5,853 nucleotides of DNA, taken from contig JAFVXP010000038.1 in NCBI GenBank assembly GCA_017501055.1, forward strand, positions 1 to 5,853, written 5' to 3'. The notes beneath the pieces were generated by a model. The model saw only the letters and a list, made by a program, of their open reading frames with translations, ran no database searches and was not told the origin of the DNA. Both the position numbers and the translations under genes were made by a program. This stretch comes from Clostridia bacterium (lineage in GTDB: Bacteria > Bacillota > Clostridia > Oscillospirales > CAG-382). This document shows, in pieces, positions 1-5,259 of the stretch (its first letter is position 1; every line of letters starts with the position of its first letter).

Positions 1-840
1 AATTCCGCCGCAATTAAGTTTTGGAACAGATGCGGTGTTTCGAGAGTGGTTCTCGCAAGAGAGCTTTCTCTTGAAGGAATCAAGCTTATCAGACAGAATA
101 TTCCCCAAAACGTAGAGCTTGAATGTTTCGTACACGGCGCTATGTGCGTTTCTTATTCGGGAAGGTGTCTGCTTTCGAACTATTTTATGAACCGCAACGC
201 AAACAACGGGCAGTGCGCTCAGCCCTGCCGTTGGAAATATTATCTCCGTGAAGAAAAACGCTCGGAAAATCTATATGCAGAGCAGGACGAGCGTGGTACT
301 TACGTATTTTCTTCCCGTGATATGCGAATGATAGAACATATCGGGGATCTTGTCGATGCAGGTATAGATTCCTTCAAAATCGAAGGCAGAATGAAGAGTG
401 CATACTATACTGCGGCGATCACAAATGCCTACCGTATTGCTATTGACGATTATTTTGCAGGAAAAGATTTTGACGAGCGTTGCAGGATCGAAACAGAAAG
501 CGTAAGCCACCGTGAATACGGCCCGGGTTATTTCTATTCCTCTCCCGAGACCGATGCAAACGTCGTTGATGCAAACGAATATATCGCAGACAGACCCTTC
601 CTTGCAACGGTTACGGAATTTGATGCCGAAAAGAAATTGGCAAAATGCTTCCAGCGCAATAAAATGTGCAAGGGCAACAAGGCAAACCTTCTTTCCCCGA
701 ATTCGTTCGGCTATGATTTCGTCATAGGCAATCTTTACGATTCCGAAATGAACCCGATAGAATCAACTCCCCACGCAGGAATGGAATTCTATCTTGAGAT
801 CGATTCCGCAAAGAGCGGAGATATTATCAGAGGCGCATAA
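1..840 (+). CDS. U32 peptidase-family protein, TrhP-like (5' truncated by window edge)
   Basis: The frame is open from base 1, so the gene begins upstream and 279 residues plus a TAA stop are visible. The GTG at 46 lies inside continuous coding sequence (preceded by residues matching the family, ending GVSRVVLARELS) and is not the start. The U32 family signature is clear at bases 121-177 (ECFVHGAMC, then GRCLLS), followed by a Cys-rich stretch, NNGQCAQPC. Next come the conserved SSRDM and DAGIDSFKIEGRMKS blocks and a small C-terminal beta domain ending GDIIRGA. Characterised relatives such as E. coli TrhP (YegQ), B. subtilis YrrN/YrrO and E. coli RlhA take part in tRNA or rRNA hydroxylation rather than proteolysis. 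A TrhP2 (YrrO)-like role in 5-hydroxyuridine formation at tRNA position 34 is my best guess, but subfamily assignment needs the missing N-terminus. The stop abuts the next ATG with no gap, suggesting co-translation. Confidence 0.88.
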   Translation, partial: NSAAIKFWNRCGVSRVVLARELSLEGIKLIRQNIPQNVELECFVHGAMCVSYSGRCLLSNYFMNRNANNGQCAQPCRWKYYLREEKRSENLYAEQDERGTYVFSSRDMRMIEHIGDLVDAGIDSFKIEGRMKSAYYTAAITNAYRIAIDDYFAGKDFDERCRIETESVSHREYGPGYFYSSPETDANVVDANEYIADRPFLATVTEFDAEKKLAKCFQRNKMCKGNKANLLSPNSFGYDFVIGNLYDSEMNPIESTPHAGMEFYLEIDSAKSGDIIRGA

Positions 841-1500
841 ATGACTTCCTTTAACGAGCTTGCAACAGAAAAAATAACGATAATTTCGGGTCCTTACGGC
901 TCGGGCAAGACAAACGTCGCAGTTAATCTTGCAATGTCGCTTGCAGAAAGCGGACTTGAATGCCGTATTGCCGACCTTGATATTGTAAACCCCTATTTCC
1001 GAAGTGCGGATAACAAAGAGCTTTTGGAAAAAATGGGCGTTACGACCTTGGTCCCCGAATTTGCAAATACAAGCGTTGATATTCCCGCACTTCCGCAGAA
1101 TTATCAGCTTTTGTTCAACGGAAGCGGTAAATCCATTGCAGACGTCGGCGGTGACGGCGACGGTGCGGCAGTTTTGGGATTATCGCACGATGATTATATC
1201 GAGGCAGGTTATAAAATGTATTTCGTCTATAACCGCTATCGTTATATTACCGCAGAGCCGGAAGGAGCGCTTGAAGTTCTTGAAGAAATTAAAAGAGCTT
1301 CGGGACTTGACTTCCACGGCATCATCAATAACAGCAACCTCGGTCTTGAAACCGACGAGGAAGCAATATTAAATTCTATCCCTTATGCAAAAAAACTGTC
1401 CGAGATATCAAACCTTCCCCTGCTTTTCACAACGGCACCCGATTGGCTCGATATTGAAAACACAGTTAAAATAAAAGACATTACAAAAAAACTTTTTTAA
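841..1500 (+). CDS. SIMIBI/ParA-like P-loop NTPase of unknown role
   Basis: A 219-residue cytosolic NTPase with no signal peptide or membrane segment. The Walker A loop is GPYGSGKT at residues 17-24; it is a standard P-loop, without the extra lysine of the deviant MinD/ParA version. DLD at 45-47 fits the switch I/A' aspartates, and the sequence continues NPYFRSAD. DVGG at 101-104 occupies the Walker B/switch II position, followed by DGDGAAVLG. The start is the first ATG after the upstream TAA, with AGAGG at 829-833 and a 7-base spacer. The protein has only one cysteine (C41), so it lacks the CxxC of Mrp/ApbC Fe-S carriers. It sits immediately before the ferredoxin subunit of the oxidoreductase. 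A maturation or regulatory role for that complex is a guess from position only. The last codons form an A7/T6 tract (1485-1498), discussed separately. Lysines are 12 AAA to 1 AAG, unlike the downstream genes. Confidence 0.85.
   Translation: MTSFNELATEKITIISGPYGSGKTNVAVNLAMSLAESGLECRIADLDIVNPYFRSADNKELLEKMGVTTLVPEFANTSVDIPALPQNYQLLFNGSGKSIADVGGDGDGAAVLGLSHDDYIEAGYKMYFVYNRYRYITAEPEGALEVLEEIKRASGLDFHGIINNSNLGLETDEEAILNSIPYAKKLSEISNLPLLFTTAPDWLDIENTVKIKDITKKLF
1443..1472 (+). promoter_or_regulatory. weak candidate internal promoter before the oxidoreductase genes
   Basis: TTGGCT at 1443-1448 and TAAAAT at 1467-1472 are separated by 18 bases, resembling a sigma-A promoter (4/6 and 5/6 matches to consensus). 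They lie inside the 3' end of the NTPase gene in an A-rich stretch. Such matches arise easily by chance in A-rich coding DNA. The only supporting context is that codon usage changes sharply just downstream, which would suit a separate expression level for the oxidoreductase genes. Confidence 0.15.
1485..1491 (+). other. candidate slippery heptamer A_AAA_AAA at end of NTPase gene
   Basis: Seven A residues span the third base of an ACA codon and two AAA codons, followed by C and six T. This matches the X_XXY_YYZ form of -1 slippery sites in the reading frame of the NTPase. Slipping back one base reads ACT TTT TTA ATC CAG AGG, then AAA AAG ACA, and meets the ferredoxin ATG at 1518 in frame with no stop. 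No SD-like stimulator lies about 10 bases upstream, and only a weak A/T-rich stem (1492-1497 with 1509-1514) lies downstream, so activity is unproven. Confidence 0.25.
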
Positions 1501-1517
1501 TCCAGAGGAAAAAGACA

Positions 1518-1733
1518 ATGAACAAAGTTACTTTCAAAACAGACCTTTGTAAGGGTTGCGGACTTTGTGTTACCGCTTGCCCGAGAAAGATCGTTTTTCT
1601 CGACAAGAGCGTTCTTAACGCAAAGGGCTATCACCCTGCAACCGTTACCGAGCTTGACAAATGTATCGCTTGCGCTATGTGTGCGACGATGTGTCCCGAC
1701 GTGGTTATAACCGTTGAAAGAGGTGACAAATAA
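1518..1733 (+). CDS. 2-oxoacid:ferredoxin oxidoreductase, delta (2x[4Fe-4S] ferredoxin) subunit
   Basis: A 71-residue bacterial-type ferredoxin. The first cluster motif is C11-x2-C14-x2-C17-x3-C21-P and the second is C49-x2-C52-x2-C55-x3-C59-P, so all eight cysteine ligands for two [4Fe-4S] clusters are present. The length and the position directly before alpha, beta and gamma genes match the separate delta subunit (KorD/VorD) of four-subunit 2-oxoacid:ferredoxin oxidoreductases. In these enzymes it carries electrons out from the TPP-bearing core to soluble ferredoxin. The start is fixed by AGAGGAA at 1504-1510 with a 7-base spacer and by the lack of another start nearby. The stop TAA shares one base with the ATG of the alpha gene. 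I leave the symbol blank because substrate (branched-chain 2-oxoacid or 2-oxoglutarate) cannot be settled from sequence. Confidence 0.92.
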   Translation: MNKVTFKTDLCKGCGLCVTACPRKIVFLDKSVLNAKGYHPATVTELDKCIACAMCATMCPDVVITVERGDK

Positions 1734-2797
1734 TGGCAGAAAAGCTTTTGATGAAGGGTAACGAAGCTATTGCAGAGGCTGCGATCCGTGCAGGCTGTAA
1801 GCTCTTCTTCGGTTATCCCATAACTCCCCAAACAGAGCTTGCCGAATATATGGCAAAGCAGATGCCCAAAAGAGGCGGTCTTTCGCTTCAGGCAGAAAGT
1901 GAAATCGCAGCTATCAATATGGTTCTCGGTGCTGCAAGCACGGGTGCAAGAGTTATTACAAGCTCGTCTTCTCCCGGAATCTCGCTTAAGAGCGAAGGTA
2001 TATCCTACATAATCGGCTCCGACGTTCCCTGCGTTATCGTCAACGTACAGCGTGGCGGTCCCGGTCTTGGCGGTATCCAGCCCGCACAGAGCGACTATAA
2101 CCAGGCAACCAAGGCTCTCGGTCACGGCGACGGACATGATATCGTTCTTGCACCGAACTCGGTTCAGGAAATCGCAACGCTTGTCGGCGAAGCTTTTGAC
2201 CTTGCAGACATCTACCGTATGCCCTGTATGATCCTTGCAGACGGCGCTCTCGGTCAGATGATGGAACCTGTTGACTTCGAAGCAAAGCCCGCAAGAGAGA
2301 TTCCCGAAAAGGACTGGGCTTGTAACGGTCACGGCGGTAAGCGTGTTCACAACATCGTAAACTCGCTTTATATCGAGCCCGAAAAGCTTGAAGAGATCGT
2401 TCTCGAACGCTTTGAAAGATATAAGAAGCTTGAAGAAAACGAAGTTAAATATGAAGAATATCTCACAGAAGATGCAGACATCGTTCTCGTTGCATACGGC
2501 ATAACCGCCAGAATTGCAAAGACTGCCGTTCGTAACGCACGCAAGAAGGGCATCAAGGCAGGTCTTTTCCGTCCCATAACCCTTTATCCCTTCCCTGCAA
2601 AACAGCTTAACGAGCTTGCAGACAAGGCAAACTGCTTCCTTTCTGTTGAAATGAACATGGGCCAGATGGTCAACGATATTAAGATTGCAATCGATTGCAA
2701 AAAGAAGGTATACCATTACGGAAGAACGGGCGGTATGATCCCCACTCCCGAAGATATCCTTGCAAAAATCGAAGAATATTCGGGAGGAAACAAATAA
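1733..2797 (+). CDS. vorB: 2-oxoacid:ferredoxin oxidoreductase, alpha subunit (VorB/KorA type)
   Basis: A 354-residue alpha subunit, the usual length for the VorB-type family. The N-terminal pyrimidine-binding domain shows GYPITPQTE at 27-35, with the conserved Thr31 that in this family contacts substrate. ESE at 55-57 is in the region of the glutamate that activates the thiamine ring. SSSSPGISLKSEG follows at 77-89, then the family hallmark QRGGPGLGGIQPAQSDY at 106-122. A C-terminal transketolase-C-like domain carries RPITLYPFP at 280-288. With the beta subunit it forms the site that oxidatively decarboxylates a 2-oxoacid to acyl-CoA with reduction of ferredoxin. The name VorB denotes 3-methyl-2-oxobutanoate (branched-chain) enzymes, but the same type is also called KorA, so substrate is open. 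GAGGTGA at 1720-1726, six bases before the ATG, is a good SD site. Lysine codons are 20 AAG to 6 AAA, suggesting high expression. Confidence 0.92.
   Translation: MAEKLLMKGNEAIAEAAIRAGCKLFFGYPITPQTELAEYMAKQMPKRGGLSLQAESEIAAINMVLGAASTGARVITSSSSPGISLKSEGISYIIGSDVPCVIVNVQRGGPGLGGIQPAQSDYNQATKALGHGDGHDIVLAPNSVQEIATLVGEAFDLADIYRMPCMILADGALGQMMEPVDFEAKPAREIPEKDWACNGHGGKRVHNIVNSLYIEPEKLEEIVLERFERYKKLEENEVKYEEYLTEDADIVLVAYGITARIAKTAVRNARKKGIKAGLFRPITLYPFPAKQLNELADKANCFLSVEMNMGQMVNDIKIAIDCKKKVYHYGRTGGMIPTPEDILAKIEEYSGGNK
2782..2790 (+). promoter_or_regulatory. ribosome binding site deciding the beta-subunit start
   Basis: GGGAGGAAA inside the last codons of the alpha gene has a GGAGG core at 2783-2787, nine bases before ATG 2797. 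The reading frame stays open upstream to a TTG at 2695, but that stretch overlaps the alpha gene by about 100 bases and encodes no family-like sequence. The SD site therefore supports the start at 2797. Confidence 0.8.
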
Positions 2798-3546
2798 TGA
2801 TAGTTTTTGAAAAGCCTCACGCTTTAACAGATACCCCCTTTCACTATTGCCCCGGCTGTACCCACGGTATAATCCACCGTCTTGTTGCCGAGGTCATCGA
2901 CGAGCTTGGTCTTGAAGAAACCACCGTCGGTATTGCACCCGTCGGCTGCTCGGTTTTCGCATATAACTATTTCAACTGCGATATGATAGAAGCACCTCAC
3001 GGCAGAGCTCCTGCTGTTGCAACCGGTGTTAAGAGAGCAAATCCCGACCTTACCGTATTCACCTATCAGGGTGACGGCGACCTTGCCGCTATCGGTACTG
3101 CAGAAACCGTTCACGTCGGCGCAAGAGGTGAAAATATCACCATTATCTTCGTCAACAACGCAATTTACGGTATGACGGGCGGTCAGATGGCTCCCACGAC
3201 CTTGCTTGGTCAGGTCTCCACGACTTCGCCCTACGGCAGAATCAAGGAAATTCAGGGTAACCCCATTCGCGTTTGCGAAATGGTAAGCACCCTTGACGGC
3301 GTTGCTTATGCAGAACGTGTTTCGGTTGACTGCGTTAAGAACGTTGTAAACGCAAAGAAGGCAATCAAAAAAGGCTTTGAAATGCAGATGAACAAAAAAG
3401 GCCTTTCCATCATCGAAGTTCTCTCCACCTGCCCGACAAACTGGGGTCTTTCTCCCGAAAAGTCGCTTGAATGGCTCAGAGAAAATATGATGGCACACTA
3501 CCCGTTGGGTGTTTATAAGGACGTCACGAAGGAGGAAACGAAATGA
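2797..3546 (+). CDS. 2-oxoacid:ferredoxin oxidoreductase, beta (TPP-binding) subunit
   Basis: A 249-residue TPP-binding subunit (KorB family; called VorA in some archaeal schemes). The TPP/Mg motif starts with GDGD at 92-95 and ends with NN at 120-121, followed by YGMTGGQMAPTT. Four cysteines, C18 and C21 (in CPGC), C51 (in VGC) and C212 (in TCPTNW), match the pattern that binds the proximal [4Fe-4S] cluster in characterised archaeal 2-oxoacid oxidoreductases (C12, C15, C46 and C197 in the Sulfolobus enzyme). PHGRAP at 67-72 and the C-terminal WLRENMMAHYPLGVYKD are also typical. It forms the catalytic core with alpha and passes electrons to the delta ferredoxin. The ATG overlaps the alpha stop by one base, and its own stop overlaps the gamma start as ATGA, so all subunits are tightly coupled. 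Confidence 0.93.
   Translation: MIVFEKPHALTDTPFHYCPGCTHGIIHRLVAEVIDELGLEETTVGIAPVGCSVFAYNYFNCDMIEAPHGRAPAVATGVKRANPDLTVFTYQGDGDLAAIGTAETVHVGARGENITIIFVNNAIYGMTGGQMAPTTLLGQVSTTSPYGRIKEIQGNPIRVCEMVSTLDGVAYAERVSVDCVKNVVNAKKAIKKGFEMQMNKKGLSIIEVLSTCPTNWGLSPEKSLEWLRENMMAHYPLGVYKDVTKEETK
3529..3535 (+). promoter_or_regulatory. near-consensus ribosome binding site of the gamma gene
   Basis: AAGGAGG is a full-strength Shine-Dalgarno sequence placed seven bases before ATG 3543, inside the end of the beta gene. It is the strongest such site in the window and fits stoichiometric production of gamma with the other subunits. Confidence 0.8.
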
Positions 3547-4076
3547 GCGCAATTCTTTTGGCAGGATTCGGCGGACAGGGTATTCTCTTCGCCGGAAAAC
3601 AGCTTGTCCTTGCAGGAATGAAGAATGACAAGCAGGTAAGCTGGCTTCCCTCCTACGGTCCCGAAATGAGAGGCGGTACTTGTAACTGTTCGGTCAATAT
3701 CGACGATGAACCCATCGGTTCTCCCCTTGTTACTACCCCCGATATCCTCATTGCTATGAACAAGCCTTCGCTTTTGAAGTTTGAAGGCAGAGTTGCCGTC
3801 GGCGGTTCTATCGTTATCGACAGCTCGCTTATCGACGTAAAGACCTCGAGAGACGACGTTACCGCATACTATATTCCTGCAACCCAGATGGCAAACGATG
3901 CTGGATTCCCCAAGCTTGCAAACGTTATAATCCTCGGTCATCTTATCAAGAAGACCGGTCTTTTCGATGCAGACTACTTTATGGAATGCATCAAGGCATC
4001 TGCGCCCAAAGCCAAACCCGAGCTTGGCGAAATGAACGCAAAAGCGTTGCAGATGGGCTATGACTATATCGGCTGA
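3543..4076 (+). CDS. 2-oxoacid:ferredoxin oxidoreductase, gamma subunit
   Basis: A 177-residue gamma subunit (KorC/VorC family, 2-oxoacid:acceptor oxidoreductase gamma domain). GFGGQG at 8-13 followed by GKQL is the family N-terminal hallmark. SYGPEMRGGT at 37-46 is the second strongly conserved block, and the C-terminal half has the expected GHLIKKTG segment. The length is typical for a stand-alone gamma. It completes the heterotetramer with delta, alpha and beta and is thought to contribute to CoA handling and assembly. The start overlaps the beta stop by four bases (ATGA). The gene ends in tandem in-frame stops, TGA then TAA (4074-4079), just before ispD. Confidence 0.92.
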   Translation: MSAILLAGFGGQGILFAGKQLVLAGMKNDKQVSWLPSYGPEMRGGTCNCSVNIDDEPIGSPLVTTPDILIAMNKPSLLKFEGRVAVGGSIVIDSSLIDVKTSRDDVTAYYIPATQMANDAGFPKLANVIILGHLIKKTGLFDADYFMECIKASAPKAKPELGEMNAKALQMGYDYIG

Positions 4077-4083
4077 TAAAACT

Positions 4084-4779
4084 ATGTCGGGAAAAAAGGT
4101 TTGCGCCGTCATCGCCGCCGCAGGAAGCGGCAGCCGTATGGGCGGTGTTTCAAAGCCGAATATCAAAATATTGGGAAGAACGCTTTTTGAATACGTTCTT
4201 TCTGCGATAGAAGACAGCTTTATCGACGAAATTGTCGTGGTTTGCTCTAAAGACAACGAGGAATCGTTAAAAGAGCTTGCAAAGAGCTTCAACAAGCCGA
4301 TAAAGTTTGTTCTCGGCGGCAGTATGCGTGCAGAATCGATAAAAAACGGTGTTCTCGCATCAAGCGAGGATATTGAGATTATCTGTGCTCACGATTGCGC
4401 CCGTCCCTTTGTTACAAGGGAGATTCTTGAAGACACGGTCAACCGTGCGATAGAAACGGGTGCTTCCTGCGTCTGCTCGTCCGTTACCGATACCGTTAAG
4501 TATAAAAACCCTCAAACCAATGAGGTTACAACGCTTGACAGAAGCAATATGTTTGCCGTTCAAACGCCTCAATGCTTTAATAAAAGGCTTTATCTTGACG
4601 CTGTTGAACACGCAAGCGATATTTACGGTAATTTCACCGACGAAACCTCGCTTATCGAATATTTCGGCGCAAAGGTCGATTATATCGTACGCACCGAGCC
4701 TAATATGAAATTAACTTCTCCGTCCGACGTTGCTTTGGCGGAGGCAATATTCAAACAAATTAACGTTCAAGGTGATTAA
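4084..4779 (+). CDS. ispD: 2-C-methyl-D-erythritol 4-phosphate cytidylyltransferase IspD
   Basis: Transfers CMP from CTP to methylerythritol phosphate, the third step of the MEP isoprenoid pathway. Counting from ATG 4084 (231 residues), the nucleotide-binding loop is AAAGSGSRMG at 11-20. GG...R..S appears at 78-85 (GGSMRAES), HDCARPF at 103-109, DR at 152-153, QTPQ at 160-163, TDETS at 185-189 and NMKLTSPSD at 207-215. These match E. coli IspD residues R20, D106, R109, R157 and K213. The usual PKQ after the loop is replaced by SKPN (23-26), which still offers Lys24. An in-frame ATG at 4060 would add eight residues (MTISADKT) and overlap the gamma gene by 17 bases. I prefer 4084, eight bases after the gamma stop, because it places the loop at the usual distance from the N-terminus. 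Neither start has a good SD site, so coupling to the upstream gene is likely. Confidence 0.92.
   Translation: MSGKKVCAVIAAAGSGSRMGGVSKPNIKILGRTLFEYVLSAIEDSFIDEIVVVCSKDNEESLKELAKSFNKPIKFVLGGSMRAESIKNGVLASSEDIEIICAHDCARPFVTREILEDTVNRAIETGASCVCSSVTDTVKYKNPQTNEVTTLDRSNMFAVQTPQCFNKRLYLDAVEHASDIYGNFTDETSLIEYFGAKVDYIVRTEPNMKLTSPSDVALAEAIFKQINVQGD
4769..4775 (+). promoter_or_regulatory. ribosome binding site of ispF
   Basis: AAGGTGA lies in the last codons of ispD, seven bases before ATG 4783. It supports MIRMGQ as the IspF N-terminus over the internal ATG three codons later. Confidence 0.7.
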
Positions 4780-4782
4780 ATT

Positions 4783-5256
4783 ATGATCAGAATGGGTCAG
4801 GGCTATGATGTCCACCGCCTCGTTGAAGGCAGAAAATTAATTCTCGGCGGAAAAGAGATCCCCTTTGAAAAGGGACTTCTCGGTCATTCCGATGCCGACG
4901 TTTTAACCCACGCTATCTGCGATGCACTTTTGGGTGCGGCGGCTTTGGGTGATATCGGAAGAAGATTCCCCGATTCCGACGAAAGATATAAGGGTATCAA
5001 CTCCTTGGAATTGCTCAAAGAGGTTGGAAAGCTTCTTAAAACGATGGAATGCGAGATAAACAACATCGATGCGATCATCATCGCAGAAGCGCCCAAATGC
5101 GCTCCTTATATCGACGAAATGCGCCGTAACATCGCAAACACACTTGATATCAGCACGGGCGCTGTAAGCATTAAGGCTACGACCGAGGAAGGTCTTGGCT
5201 TTACGGGCAAGGGCGAGGGTATTGCCGCAAGCGCTGTTGCAGTTATTGACGAATAG
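4783..5256 (+). CDS. ispF: 2-C-methyl-D-erythritol 2,4-cyclodiphosphate synthase IspF
   Basis: Cyclises CDP-methylerythritol 2-phosphate with release of CMP, the fifth MEP step. The protein has 157 residues, the normal size for this homotrimeric metal-dependent enzyme. Metal ligands D9 and H11 (in GYDVH) and H43 (in GHSDADVLTHA) match E. coli D8, H10 and H42. GDIGRRFPDSD at 56-66 and KATTEEGLGFTGKGEGIA at 131-148 supply the remaining signature residues. It is separate from IspD rather than fused, and follows it by three bases. It ends in TAG, followed after one TTA codon by the ATG of the next gene in the same reading frame. Confidence 0.96.
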   Translation: MIRMGQGYDVHRLVEGRKLILGGKEIPFEKGLLGHSDADVLTHAICDALLGAAALGDIGRRFPDSDERYKGINSLELLKEVGKLLKTMECEINNIDAIIIAEAPKCAPYIDEMRRNIANTLDISTGAVSIKATTEEGLGFTGKGEGIAASAVAVIDE

Positions 5257-5259
5257 TTA

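Noticed and set aside
46..48. GTG at 46 as the start of the U32 family gene
   Set aside because: The frame is open to base 1 and the residues before it match the family, so the gene is cut by the window edge.
1631..2716. Long open frame of 361 codons on the - strand opposite the alpha subunit gene
   Set aside because: It lies wholly opposite strongly conserved coding sequence, its Cys-rich translation resembles no family I know, and it has no SD context or neighbours on that strand. Long antisense frames are expected from the strong codon bias of the sense gene.
2695..2796. TTG start at 2695 for the beta subunit
   Set aside because: The extra 34 residues overlap the alpha gene, look unlike the family, and lack an SD site. 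GGGAGGAAA before ATG 2797 and the TAATG overlap fit much better.
4060..4083. Upstream ATG of ispD at 4060
   Set aside because: It adds eight non-conserved residues and a 17-base overlap with no better SD site. It cannot be excluded, but ATG 4084 gives the usual N-terminus.
3513..4295. Open frame of 260 codons on the - strand across the gamma gene and the start of ispD
   Set aside because: It is antisense to two well-supported genes and their junction, and its translation shows no recognisable domain.
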